A stretch of 64,000 nt of DNA from positions 1 through 64,000 of the forward strand of contig JADZDP010000257.1 in assembly GCA_020850995.1 (NCBI GenBank), written 5' to 3'. Positions 43,743 through 52,461 of the stretch are shown here, one piece after another. The stretch comes from Deltaproteobacteria bacterium (GTDB lineage Bacteria; Myxococcota; UBA727; VGSZ01). The notes beneath the pieces are model-generated. The model was not told where the DNA came from. It saw only the letters and a program-made list of their open reading frames with translations, and made no database searches. Made by a program: the position numbers and the translations under genes. The first letter of the stretch is position 1; every line of letters starts with the position of its first letter.

Positions 43743-43780
43743 GGAAGCGCCGCGCCAGGCAGCGCTGCCTGGCAGCTTCC
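43743..43780. terminator. Strong hairpin after the carbonic anhydrase gene
   Basis: A perfect 20-base palindrome (43754-43773; half-site GCCAGGCAGC) lies inside outer arms GGAAGC (43743-43748) and GCTTCC (43775-43780). It starts right at the carbonic anhydrase stop codon and precedes the FHA gene. There is no U-tract, so it may be a terminator without U-run or an mRNA-stabilising or processing hairpin. Confidence 0.45.
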
Positions 43781-44449
43781 TCAGATGTCTCTGATGCGTC
43801 CGGCGCGCAGTCCGCGCGCGCTCACGCCCTGGCCGGCCTCTGTGACCGGCACGAACTGGCCCTTGGCGTCGGAGAACGCGTGCACACCGCCCGACTCGAT
43901 GTCGTAGACCCACGCGTGCAGCGTCAGCTCATTGGCCGCGAGCTTGGCCATCACCGAGGGGTGCGTGCGTAGGTTCTCGATCTGGCAGAGCACGTTCTCC
44001 TCTACGCACACGTCCTCGAGCGCGTCGGGGTCGAGGTTGGGGTAGTGCCGCGCGATCACGCGCCGCGTCCCCTCGGCGAAGGTGAGCCACTGGCGCATGG
44101 CCGGCAGCTTCGCCACCTTGTCGGGGTGCAGCACCGCAGTCATGGCGCCGCAGTGCGTGTGGCCGCAGACGATGACGTCGCTCACATCGAGGCACTCGAG
44201 GGCGTACTCGATGGTGGCGGTGACGCCGTTGTCTTGGCCCCAGGGCGGGATCAGGTTGCCGGCGTTGCGCACGATGAACAGCTCACCGGGCTTGGTCTGC
44301 GTGATCAGGTTCGGCGCCACGCGCGAATCGGAGCAGGTGATGAAGAGCGCGTCGGGCGCCTGACCGTCGACGAGGCGCCGGAACAGCTCTTGTTGCGGTC
44401 CGAACACGCCGGCCTGGAAGCGGTGGATGCCGTCGATGAGCTGGCGCAT
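43781..44449 (-). CDS. Beta-class carbonic anhydrase
   Basis: This 222-residue enzyme interconverts CO2 and bicarbonate. Zinc ligands and the dyad are all in place: Cys39-Ser-Asp41-Ser-Arg43 ('FITCSDSRVAPN'), His97 and Cys100 in 'CGHTHCGAM'. 'VRNAGNLIPPWG' and 'TIEYALECLDVSDVIVCGH' are family hallmarks, and the length is typical. It is cytoplasmic, with no signal peptide. ATG 44449 begins the conserved 'LIDGIHRFQ' helix. It stands alone, not in an obvious carbon-fixation or transport operon. Confidence 0.96.
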   Translation of the reverse strand: MRQLIDGIHRFQAGVFGPQQELFRRLVDGQAPDALFITCSDSRVAPNLITQTKPGELFIVRNAGNLIPPWGQDNGVTATIEYALECLDVSDVIVCGHTHCGAMTAVLHPDKVAKLPAMRQWLTFAEGTRRVIARHYPNLDPDALEDVCVEENVLCQIENLRTHPSVMAKLAANELTLHAWVYDIESGGVHAFSDAKGQFVPVTEAGQGVSARGLRAGRIRDI

Positions 44450-44580
44450 GGCCGACGCTAGCGCGAAACGATGTATGCGCGGGACCGCGCGCGGCGAGAC
44501 GATTCCTCGAGACCTCGGTCCGGCTGACAAAGTGTGCACCTGCACTGGCCTTGCGCTCCGGGAGCGGCGACCATCGGGCC

Positions 44581-47031
44581 ATGCCTGTCATCGACCGCAA
44601 TGCCGTGCGTCGCCGCCGCCTCGAAGCTGCGCTGGGCAACGTCGGCGGCACCGGCAACGTCAACCGCACGGGGGCGATCGAGGGAGGCTCGCAGCACAAC
44701 GTCGGCGGCTCCACCTCGGTCGAGACGCCGGTGCCCTCGGCTGGCGGTGTACTGCATGCGCCCGAGGGGCCGGCCAAGAACCCCGCGCTGCGCGCGCACC
44801 AGATCCAGCGCGCGCTCGAGACCAAGGGGGGCGCCCGCCTGTTGCACGGCGTGGGCGAGGCCTCGGCCGAGTGGGCGCGCGCCAGCCTCGCGGGCAGCGC
44901 CGTCATCCGCGTGTTGACGCGCAGCCCGAGCGCGCCCTTCGCCGCGCTCGAAGCGGCCGCGCGCCGCGAGCTGCAGCGCCACGGGCTCCCGGGTCACCAG
45001 GTGGGCGAGCTGTTGCGCCGCCTCGTCGACATGGGCGTGCTCAAGGAGACCGGCGATCGCGCGGCGCCCTACACGCTCGCGATCTCGAAAGAGGAAGCCG
45101 CCTTCCAGCTCGGCGACGTGGGCGCGCTCCACGGCGCGCTCGGCGCCGCGCTCAAGGACGTGGCGCGCGATGCGCCTCAAGCTCGCGTGCGCTTGCAGAG
45201 CCTGCTGTTGCGCTGCGCCCGCGCCAGCGACACGTGGCCGCGCTACCCGGTGGAGGCGCGCTGGCCCTTCCTGAAGGCCGCGGCGCTCCTCGACAAACGC
45301 GAGCAATCTTTGCTCACCGATGCGCTCGCGTCCGATCCGCAGCTGCGCCACTTCCCTCTCGTCGACACCGCGCTCTTGATGCTCACCGGGCGCCCCGCCG
45401 ACGACTGGGTGAAGCAGTACGCGCCGCGCCTGGCCGGCGCCGCCGTCTACACCGTGGCGGCCGAGGGGTGGTTCGCCGCCGGCGGCCTTGGCCGCGTGCA
45501 GCAGTACCACGCCAACGCCATGAAGCAGCTCGTGGGCAAGGGCACGCGCGTCGTCACCGTCGAGCCCTTGTACGCGAAGACGGCGCAAGGCCAGCCCATC
45601 GACTACGCCAAGCTGCCCACGCCCGTGCAGCTCGGCGCGGCGCCCGAGCACGTGTTCGAGGTGATGGTCGACGGCAAGATGGTGAAGGCCGAGGCATGGA
45701 AGGGCACCACGCCCGAAGGTGTCGAGGCCTGGCTCATCAAGGACGTCGACCAGCGTCACACCAAGGTCTGCTACGGCTACAACCGCGACGGGCAGTCGTG
45801 CTGGGAGGACTTCACCGAGTTCTTCTCGCGCGCGTCGGCGGAGCTCATGCGCACGCTCGAGGCCAAGGAGCAGGCCCAGCGCGGCAACGACTACAAGCCG
45901 CCGGCCATCATCGCCAACGACGGCCAGGCGGCGCCGGTCGTGCCCTTCCTGAAAGAGATCGAGCAGCGCGACGCCACGCTCAAGCACGCCGCCACCTGGA
46001 TGGTGACGCACACCTACAAGAACCGCGGCGTGTTTGACGGCGTGCAGCAGGCCGATGGGCTGCTGGCGCGCTGGCGCATCCCCGACGAGCTGCGCGCCTC
46101 CTACTGGCGCGTGTGCTCCGCCGACGTGTCGAGCGCCGGCGTGCGCAACGCCCACGGCGCCAGCGGCGTGTCGGCCGTACACGTGGACGAGGTGAACCCC
46201 ATCGATCCCGGCGTGGCGCTGGTGGCCATCACCAACGGCGACAACCGCGTAGCCTCGTCGTCGGTGTTCCGCGGCCTGCTGCCGCCGGGCGCCGAGGCAG
46301 ACGCGCCCACACCCGCCGAGCTGTCGGTGGCCAAGCGCTCGGCCAAGACCGCGCTCGGCCTCGACCCGAACCAGCCAGTGATCTCGTACTCGGGTCGCCT
46401 GGTCGACGAGAAGGCCGGGCGGCAGCGCGCCTTCACCGACGACAACATCCGCGCGCTCGTCAAGCAGGGCGCACAGGTGGTGCTCTACGGCAACGTGCAG
46501 GCCTTCGCCGCCAGTGAGGCCCTCTGGCGCGACCTGCAGCGCCTGGCCGATGAGCTCGCCAAGGGCCCCGGCCCTGGCCGCCTGGTGCTCAAGAGCGGCT
46601 GGGGCGTGGGCGAGCAGCGCGCGCTGCTCGCCGCCACCGACGTGCAGGTGCAAGACAGCGACCGCGGCACCGGCGCCGCCGAGTACACCGAGGCCGACGT
46701 GTCGGCCAACGGCGGCCTGCAGATGGGTCCGCACTGGATCGAGGGCATCATCAACCGCCAGGGCGTGCTGGTCGATCGGGAGGCGCCGGGCAGCGGCAAC
46801 ACGCTCGTCCCCGTCGACGCGCAGCCCTCGTCGTATCTGGAGGCGCTGTCGTGGGCGGTGGCGCGCTTCAACGACGGCACCTTGCCGCAGTGGCAGGCCT
46901 CGAGCGTGCGCCTGTCGCGCAGCCTGGAGGCGCTCTTGACCTCGAGCGAGTACCTGCGCCAGCTCGATCGCGTCTTGAGCTTGCGTGAGGACCACGCCGC
47001 ATTGGGACCGTCGTCCCCGCCAGGCGGTTGA
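44581..47031 (+). CDS. Glycogen/starch-synthase-like (GT5) protein with large N-terminal extension
   Basis: This is an 816-residue protein. The first ~275 residues are unrecognised: a Gly/Asn/Thr-rich start, then helices ('ALETKGGARLLHGVGEASAE') and a winged-helix-like region ('VGELLRRLVDMGVLKETGD'). From about residue 280 a GT-B fold of GT5 type appears: 'VYTVAAEGWFAAGGLGRVQQ' (cf. the Lys-x-Gly-Gly-Leu loop, here Ala-Ala-Gly-Gly-Leu), 'AIIANDGQAAPVVPFLKEI', 'WMVTHTYKNRGVFDG', 'VISYSGRLVDEKAG', 'VQDSDRGTGAAEYTEADVSA'. The Lys that binds ADP-glucose in glycogen synthases is replaced by Ala, so donor specificity or activity may differ. Its stop overlaps the TTG of the next gene. Confidence 0.75.
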   Translation: MPVIDRNAVRRRRLEAALGNVGGTGNVNRTGAIEGGSQHNVGGSTSVETPVPSAGGVLHAPEGPAKNPALRAHQIQRALETKGGARLLHGVGEASAEWARASLAGSAVIRVLTRSPSAPFAALEAAARRELQRHGLPGHQVGELLRRLVDMGVLKETGDRAAPYTLAISKEEAAFQLGDVGALHGALGAALKDVARDAPQARVRLQSLLLRCARASDTWPRYPVEARWPFLKAAALLDKREQSLLTDALASDPQLRHFPLVDTALLMLTGRPADDWVKQYAPRLAGAAVYTVAAEGWFAAGGLGRVQQYHANAMKQLVGKGTRVVTVEPLYAKTAQGQPIDYAKLPTPVQLGAAPEHVFEVMVDGKMVKAEAWKGTTPEGVEAWLIKDVDQRHTKVCYGYNRDGQSCWEDFTEFFSRASAELMRTLEAKEQAQRGNDYKPPAIIANDGQAAPVVPFLKEIEQRDATLKHAATWMVTHTYKNRGVFDGVQQADGLLARWRIPDELRASYWRVCSADVSSAGVRNAHGASGVSAVHVDEVNPIDPGVALVAITNGDNRVASSSVFRGLLPPGAEADAPTPAELSVAKRSAKTALGLDPNQPVISYSGRLVDEKAGRQRAFTDDNIRALVKQGAQVVLYGNVQAFAASEALWRDLQRLADELAKGPGPGRLVLKSGWGVGEQRALLAATDVQVQDSDRGTGAAEYTEADVSANGGLQMGPHWIEGIINRQGVLVDREAPGSGNTLVPVDAQPSSYLEALSWAVARFNDGTLPQWQASSVRLSRSLEALLTSSEYLRQLDRVLSLREDHAALGPSSPPGG

Positions 47032-48278
47032 CCGAGCGCCACCTCGATGGGAATGCGGCGCTCGTGGAAGCTCCTCTCGAGCGCTGGCACCGGCTGCGCC
47101 GCGCCATCGACGGCGCGCCCCTACCGTGCGCGCTCGTCGACCTCGACGCGCTCGAGCGAAACGGGCGCACCCTCGACGCCATGGCGCGCGATCACCGGAA
47201 GACCTTGCGCCTGGCCACCAAGTCGGTGCGTTGTCCACGCCTCATCAGCATGATCCTCGAGGCCGGACAGGGCACGGTGCGCGGCCTCATGACCTATACG
47301 GCCACCGAGACCGCCTTCCTCGCTGGCCAGGGCCACGACGACCTCTTGCTCGCCTACCCCACCGCGCAGCGCGCCGACGCCGAGCTGCTCGCTGGCCTGT
47401 GCGCGCAGGGCAAGACCGTCGCCGTCATGTGCGACGACGCGGCGCAGCTCGCGGTGCTCGACGCTGCCGCCGGTCGCGTCGGCACCACGCTGCGCGTGTG
47501 CATCGAGCTCGACGTCAGCTTTCGGCCCGCGCGGGGCGTGCACCTGGGCGGGCGCCGCAGCCCGCTGCACACGCCCGCCGCCGTGCTTGGGTTCGCGGCG
47601 CGGGTGCGCTCGCACCAGCACCTGCGCGTCGACGGCATCATGGCCTACGAGGGGCACATCGCGGGCTCTACCGACAAGAACCCGTTCACCCCCGCGATGA
47701 ACGTCCCCAAGCGCCTGGTGAAGCTCTTGTCGAAAGGGAGCGTGGCGCGCGCGCGCGCCGAGACCGCGCGCGCCTTGCGCGCCGCTGGCCACGAGCTGCG
47801 CGTGGTGAACGGCGGCGGCACCGGCAGCCTGCGCTGGGCCAGCGCGGAACACGCGCTCACCGAGGTGAGCGCGGGCTCGGGCTACGTCGACAGCCAGCTC
47901 TTCTCCTATTACCGCGACCTGCACCTCGAGCCCGCGGCCTTCTTCGCGTTACAGGTGGTGCGCCGACCGGTGTCCGGCATCGTCACGTGCCATGGCGGCG
48001 GCTACGTCGCCTCGGGTGAAGCCGGCGTCGATCGCTTGCCGACGCCTGCGCTCCCCGAGGGTGGCGCGCTCATCGGCTTCGAGGGCGCCGGCGAGGTGCA
48101 GACGCCCGTGCAGCTGCCGCCCGGCGTCGAGCTCGCGCTCGGCGAGCCCTACTTCTTCCGCCACGCCAAGGCCGGCGAGCTCGCCGAGCACGTCAATGAG
48201 TATCTGTTGGTGCGCGGCGATCGCGTCGTCGAGCGCGCGCCCACCTACCGTGGCCTCGGCCACTGCTTCCTCGGGTGA
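47028..48278 (+). CDS. PLP enzyme of alanine-racemase fold (D-Ser dehydratase/D-Thr aldolase-like)
   Basis: This 416-residue type-III PLP enzyme has the PLP Lys in 'LRLATKSVRCPRLI', the barrel strands 'TTLRVCIELDVSFRPARGVH', 'RVDGIMAYEGHIAG' and 'LRVVNGGGTGSLRWAS' (phosphate-binding Gly-rich loop), and 'VSAGSGYVDSQLF'. The C-terminal domain carries 'ITCHGGGYVASG' and ends 'YRGLGHCFLG', whose His-Cys resembles the zinc site of D-serine dehydratases. It probably acts on a D-amino acid or beta-hydroxy amino acid. The TTG start at 47028 overlaps the preceding stop (TTGA), GTG 47064 being an alternative; its own stop overlaps the next start. Confidence 0.85.
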   Translation: MTERHLDGNAALVEAPLERWHRLRRAIDGAPLPCALVDLDALERNGRTLDAMARDHRKTLRLATKSVRCPRLISMILEAGQGTVRGLMTYTATETAFLAGQGHDDLLLAYPTAQRADAELLAGLCAQGKTVAVMCDDAAQLAVLDAAAGRVGTTLRVCIELDVSFRPARGVHLGGRRSPLHTPAAVLGFAARVRSHQHLRVDGIMAYEGHIAGSTDKNPFTPAMNVPKRLVKLLSKGSVARARAETARALRAAGHELRVVNGGGTGSLRWASAEHALTEVSAGSGYVDSQLFSYYRDLHLEPAAFFALQVVRRPVSGIVTCHGGGYVASGEAGVDRLPTPALPEGGALIGFEGAGEVQTPVQLPPGVELALGEPYFFRHAKAGELAEHVNEYLLVRGDRVVERAPTYRGLGHCFLG

Positions 48279-49360
48279 CCATGAAGCTCAGCTACCACGA
48301 CAACGCGCGCGATCCCGCTGCCTGGGCCAAGAGCCTGGGCGTCTCGCGCGAGGCCATCGGCATCTACCTCGCCAGCGACGTGCTCGACCTGCACATCGAG
48401 ACGTACATTTGGCACCGCGTGTTCGGCTACGACATGCACCGGCGCCACGGGCGCGAGCCCTTCGGCGCGCGCGGCTTGGGCCAGGTCGACATGGCGCGTG
48501 CGCGCGAGGCGTGCATCACCGGCGGCACCTGGTCGATCTCCACCTGGCCCCTGCGCAGCGCCGCCGATCGGGCGCGCGTGTTCGTGGAGAACCAGGCCGA
48601 GCTCAAGCGCATCCTCGCCAGCGCCGACCAGGACTACGCGGTGTGCCGCAACCTCGCCGAGTACCGAGCGGCGCGCCGAGGCGGCAAGCACGGCGCCTTC
48701 CTCGGTATCCAGGGCGGCAACGCCCTCGACCGCGACCTCGACGCGCTCGACCTCATCGAGGATGACCTGATCATCCGCGTCACGCTGGTGCACCTGTACA
48801 ACTCGCGTCTGGGCACCACCAGCGCGCCCTCGCTCAAGACGGGCGAGGGCTTGACCGCGTTCGGCAAGGACTACCTGCGGCGCCTCAACGACAAGCGCAT
48901 CCTCGTGGACCTGGCGCACATCTCGCGCGACGGCTACATGAGCGCCGTCGAGGTGCACGACAAGAGCCAGCCGCTCATCGTCACGCACACCGGCATCGAC
49001 GCGGTGTATCCGCACTGGCGCAACATCACCGACGAGCAGATCCGCGCCGTCGTCGACACCGGCGGCACCATCGGCATCATCTACCAGATGGCCTTCTTGG
49101 GCGGGAAGCCGGCCAGCGTCATCGTCGACCACATGGCCCACGTCGTCGAGCACTTCGGCGACGACTTCGTCTCCTTGGGCAGCGACTGGGACGGCTTGAT
49201 CTTCCCGCCGCGCGACATGCCTACCTGCCTCGAGCTGCCGCGCCTGGTGCAGATCATGCTCGATCGGGGCTGGCGGGCCGAGCGCATCCAGAAGATCCTC
49301 GGCGGCAACTTCTTGCGCGTGGTGGGTCACCTGCGCGGCGACGACGGAGCGAGAGCATGA
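48275..49360 (+). CDS. M19 (renal dipeptidase family) homologue with altered metal ligands
   Basis: This 361-residue TIM-barrel protein resembles membrane dipeptidases: 'VLDLHIETYIWHRVFGYD' at the first metal site, 'GAFLGIQGGNALDRD' at the bridging-acid position, 'LVDLAHISRDGYMSAV', 'PLIVTHTGIDAVYPHWRNIT' and 'VSLGSDWDGLIFPP'. In family terms the His-x-Asp reads His-x-Glu and the bridging Glu reads Gln, while both later His are kept. The metal site has therefore changed, and a non-dipeptidase substrate or single-metal chemistry is possible. The start is GTG 48275 (GTGA overlap) or ATG 48281. It ends overlapping the aldehyde dehydrogenase start. Confidence 0.85.
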   Translation: MTMKLSYHDNARDPAAWAKSLGVSREAIGIYLASDVLDLHIETYIWHRVFGYDMHRRHGREPFGARGLGQVDMARAREACITGGTWSISTWPLRSAADRARVFVENQAELKRILASADQDYAVCRNLAEYRAARRGGKHGAFLGIQGGNALDRDLDALDLIEDDLIIRVTLVHLYNSRLGTTSAPSLKTGEGLTAFGKDYLRRLNDKRILVDLAHISRDGYMSAVEVHDKSQPLIVTHTGIDAVYPHWRNITDEQIRAVVDTGGTIGIIYQMAFLGGKPASVIVDHMAHVVEHFGDDFVSLGSDWDGLIFPPRDMPTCLELPRLVQIMLDRGWRAERIQKILGGNFLRVVGHLRGDDGARA

Positions 49361-50928
49361 CGAGCGGCCCCATGAAGAGCGCGACCGAGATTGGCGGCGT
49401 GTCGCCGGTGGACCTGCACGAGCTGCCCGTGGTCAAGACCACGCCGCTCGCCGACATCAAGGGCGTGGTAGAGCGCGCGCGCGCCGCGCAGCCCGCGTGG
49501 GAGGCGCTCGGCTTCGAAGGGCGCGCCGCGCTCATGAAGCGCGCCTGTCGGCTCCTGCTCGAACGCCGCGAGCAATTCGGCGCCCTCATCCGCGACGAGG
49601 CCGGCAAGCAGCCGGCGCATGCGCAGATGCACGAGGCCATCGGGCCCCTCGAATACGTGTCGGGCTGGATCAAGGTGGCGCGCCCGCACCTTAAGCCGAA
49701 GCGCCTCCCCATCAACCCGGTGGCCATGCCGGGCAAGAGCGCGCACACCGAGCTCATCGCGCGCGGCGTGGTCGGCATCATCGCGCCCTGGAACTACCCG
49801 CTCGGCGTGTACTTCAAGCCGAGCTTGCCCGCGCTCTTGTCGGGCAACGCGGTTGTGCTCAAGCCCTCGGAGTACTCGCCGCGCACCGGCGCCTTGTTTG
49901 CGCAGCTGTTGAGCGAGGTGCTGCCGCGTGACGTCGTGCAGGTGGCGCAGGGCGGGCGCGACGTGGGCGCCGAGCTCATTCGCGCCGGCATCGACGCGCT
50001 CTCGTTCACCGGCTCACCCGTGGGCGGTCGCGCGGTGCTCAAGGCCTGCGCCGAGCAGATGATCCCCTGCAGCGTCGAGCTCGGCGGCAAGGACGCGGCC
50101 ATCGTGCTTGCCGACTGCGACTTCGAGCGCACCGTGCTCGGCGTGCTCAACTGGGGCATCCACAATAGCGGGCAGGATTGCGGTTCCATCGAGCGCGTCT
50201 ACGTCGTCGAGGAGATCGCCGATCGCTTCGTGGAGGCGCTCGGCCGCGCCGCCGCGCGCATCAAGGTGCCGAGCAAGCCCGGCGAGGCCGAGGGCGCCGA
50301 CATCGGCCCGCTCTCGAACCCCATGCAGCTCGGCATCGTCGAGGAGCACGTCGCCGACGCCCTCGCCAAGGGCGCCAAGGTGGTGGCCGGCGGTAAGAAG
50401 CCGGGCATCGGCTGCTGGTACGAGGCCACCATCCTCGATCGCTGCACGCACCAGATGCGCGTGGTCAACGAGGAGACCTTCGGCCCCGTGCTCGCGGTGG
50501 TGCGCGTGCAAGACGTCGACGAGGCCATCCGCTTGGCCAACGACTCTCGCTACGGCTTGAACGCCTCCCTGTGGACGCGCGACCTCGAGCGCGGCGAAGC
50601 GCTCGCGCGCCGCCTGCAAGCGGGCACCGTGTTCATCAACAACCACGCGCTCACCGGCGCCATGCCCTTTGCGCCGTGGACGGGCGTGAAGGACACGGGC
50701 TACGGCGTGGCCAACAGCGAGCATTCGCTGCACACCTTCACGCGCCCGCGCACCATCTTCGTCGACCGCGGGCACGCGCCCGACCCCTGGTGGCTGTCGG
50801 CCGACGCGCTCTTGGGTGAGCTGGCCGAGCGCTTGGCCAAGGCGCAGCTCGGGCAGCTGGCGGCGGCGCTGAAGGTGCCGTCGATCATGCGGGCGCGGAA
50901 GAAGAAGTTGCTGGAGCTGGTGCGCTGA
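49357..50928 (+). CDS. Aldehyde dehydrogenase
   Basis: This is a 523-residue NAD(P)-dependent aldehyde dehydrogenase. Key parts are 'GVVGIIAPWNYPLGVYFKP' (cofactor site), 'LKPSEYSPRTG', 'SFTGSPVGGRAVLKACAEQ', general base Glu241 ('SVELGGKDAAIV'), catalytic Cys275 ('NSGQDCGSIERVYV') and 'NEETFGPVLAV'. The active site looks intact. The C-terminal ~40 residues ('ALKVPSIMRARKKKLLELVR') form a basic tail. Its ATG overlaps the preceding stop (ATGA), so it is the last gene of a four-gene coupled operon. It probably oxidises an aldehyde made by its partners. Confidence 0.93.
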   Translation: MTSGPMKSATEIGGVSPVDLHELPVVKTTPLADIKGVVERARAAQPAWEALGFEGRAALMKRACRLLLERREQFGALIRDEAGKQPAHAQMHEAIGPLEYVSGWIKVARPHLKPKRLPINPVAMPGKSAHTELIARGVVGIIAPWNYPLGVYFKPSLPALLSGNAVVLKPSEYSPRTGALFAQLLSEVLPRDVVQVAQGGRDVGAELIRAGIDALSFTGSPVGGRAVLKACAEQMIPCSVELGGKDAAIVLADCDFERTVLGVLNWGIHNSGQDCGSIERVYVVEEIADRFVEALGRAAARIKVPSKPGEAEGADIGPLSNPMQLGIVEEHVADALAKGAKVVAGGKKPGIGCWYEATILDRCTHQMRVVNEETFGPVLAVVRVQDVDEAIRLANDSRYGLNASLWTRDLERGEALARRLQAGTVFINNHALTGAMPFAPWTGVKDTGYGVANSEHSLHTFTRPRTIFVDRGHAPDPWWLSADALLGELAERLAKAQLGQLAAALKVPSIMRARKKKLLELVR

Positions 50929-50958
50929 CGCGAGTGGACAGCCTCACTGCGATCGCAC

Positions 50959-51672
50959 TCACTGCGATCGCACACAGCGAAAGCCCAAGCCGCCCTCACG
51001 ATAGGTCTCCCGCACCGGCAAGCGCTGCGACGCGCGCATGTGCCAGGTGTCGAGTCCGTAGTCTTTGACCACGACGTAGCGCGGATCGCTCGCAGCCACG
51101 GGGGTCACGGTCCACTCGCTGACGTTGCCCGCCATGTCGAGTGCGCCGAAGGGGCTCGCGCCGACGGCGTGTGTGCCGACGAGGTCCGGCACCGCGCCGC
51201 ACTGGGGGAGCGCAACCGTGGCGCACGAGGGCGCCTCATCGCCCCAGGGGTAGGTGCGGCCGTCGGCGCCGCGCGCGGCGTACTCCCACTCGTCCTCCGT
51301 GGGAACGCGCGCGCCACGCCACGCGCAGAAGCGCCGCGCGTCGTCGAGGTCGACGCAGGTGATCGGCAGGTCCCGTCGCGCCGACGACCACGTGCCCGCG
51401 CACGATGGGGTGGGCGCAGCGCAGCGCCCCGCGTCGACGCACGCGGCGTACGCAAGCACCGTGACCTCGGTGCGATCGATGCCGAAGGGCGCGATCCGCA
51501 CGGTCCTCGGCGGCTCGTCCGCGCAGGCGGCGTCGCGCTCGGGGCGGCAGCCGAGCGTCACCTCTGCGGGCGGGACCACAACCTCGAGGGCTGGGCGCGC
51601 GCCACAAGCGCCTGCGAGCGCGAGCACGCCAACGACCAACGCGCCTCGCAAGCGCGCGCACCGCGTCGTCAT
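50959..51672 (-). CDS. SUMF1/FGE-type lipoprotein
   Basis: This 237-residue protein has a lipoprotein signal ending 'ALAGAC', then a sulfatase-modifying-factor (formylglycine-generating-enzyme-like) domain: 'VTLGCRPERDAACADEPPR' + 'TVRI', 'FGIDRTEVTVLAYAACVDAG', 'LPITCVDLDDARRFCAWRGA' + 'RVPTEDEWEYAARG', 'FGALDMAGNVSEWTVTP' and the closing 'GGLGFRCVRS'. Most bacterial members are not true FGEs but surface or signalling domains (family knowledge). It shares an ATGA overlap with the methyltransferase gene upstream. Confidence 0.88.
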   Translation of the reverse strand: MTTRCARLRGALVVGVLALAGACGARPALEVVVPPAEVTLGCRPERDAACADEPPRTVRIAPFGIDRTEVTVLAYAACVDAGRCAAPTPSCAGTWSSARRDLPITCVDLDDARRFCAWRGARVPTEDEWEYAARGADGRTYPWGDEAPSCATVALPQCGAVPDLVGTHAVGASPFGALDMAGNVSEWTVTPVAASDPRYVVVKDYGLDTWHMRASQRLPVRETYREGGLGFRCVRSQ

Positions 51673-52457
51673 GGGGACGTCCCCACCACGCCGAACACGC
51701 GGTGGCGCGACACCACCGGCTCGGGGAAGCGCGCCGCGAGCAACGACTGCAACTCGGCGTCGAACGCGTCGATGCCGTCATTCGGCAACGCGAGCACGCC
51801 GTTGCAGGCCCGGAAGCGCCCGCGCCACCCCTCGTGGGTGAAGCTCACCGCGAGATCGAATTCGAAGCTCTCGACGTCGACGAAGCCAGCGTCGCGCAGG
51901 TCGCCTTCCCACCGCGGGTGGCGGCCGTCGCTGCCTGCCATGGTCCACGCGGGATTGTGGCGCAGCACCAGCTCCTCGGTGGCGGCACCGACGCTGCCGG
52001 GCTCGGGCAGGTACGAAAAGTGCGCGATGAGCAGGCGGCCGCCGGGCACGAGCACGCGGCGGGCCTCCGCGGCGGCGCGCGCGCGATCGAACCAATGCCA
52101 GCACTGCCCAGCGCTCACCACGTCGAACGCGTGATTCGACTGCCCTGTCTCCTCTGCCGAGGCTTGCACCCAGCGCACCGACAGCGTCGATGCGACGGCG
52201 AGGCGCTCTGCCTCGGCGAGCATGGGCGCGGAAGGATCGAGGCCAACGACATCGGCGCCGCGCTCGGCGAAGCCGCGCGCCAGCGTGCCCGTGCCGGTGC
52301 CGACGTCGAGCACGCGCTGACCCGGCGTGCCGACGTTGAACGCGCGCACGCGATCGAAGAACGCGCGGGGGAAGCCCGGCCGATGCCGTGCATAGTCCCG
52401 CGCGCTGCGGCCGAAGTCCGAGCCCGGCGCGCTGCCAACCAGGCGCACAGCGCTCAC
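51669..52457 (-). CDS. Class I SAM-dependent methyltransferase
   Basis: This is a 262-residue enzyme. The SAM site reads 'RVLDVGTGTGTLARGFAERG' with acidic 'VVGLDPSAPML' after it, then 'FDVVSAGQCWHWFD' and 'RRVLVPGGRLLIAHFSYLPE'. It resembles methyltransferase type-11 proteins. The C-terminal third ('FDLAVSFTHEGWRGRFRACN') probably shapes the substrate site; the substrate is unknown. The GTG 52457 start lies right after the end of the gene at 52462. It is coupled to the downstream SUMF1 lipoprotein. Confidence 0.88.
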   Translation of the reverse strand: MSAVRLVGSAPGSDFGRSARDYARHRPGFPRAFFDRVRAFNVGTPGQRVLDVGTGTGTLARGFAERGADVVGLDPSAPMLAEAERLAVASTLSVRWVQASAEETGQSNHAFDVVSAGQCWHWFDRARAAAEARRVLVPGGRLLIAHFSYLPEPGSVGAATEELVLRHNPAWTMAGSDGRHPRWEGDLRDAGFVDVESFEFDLAVSFTHEGWRGRFRACNGVLALPNDGIDAFDAELQSLLAARFPEPVVSRHRVFGVVGTSP

Positions 52458-52461
52458 CGTG

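Noticed and set aside
44458..47238. 926-residue minus-strand open frame opposite the GT5-like gene
   Set aside because: Composition is typical of antisense frames in GC-rich DNA; the plus strand shows GT-B motifs and coupled overlaps.
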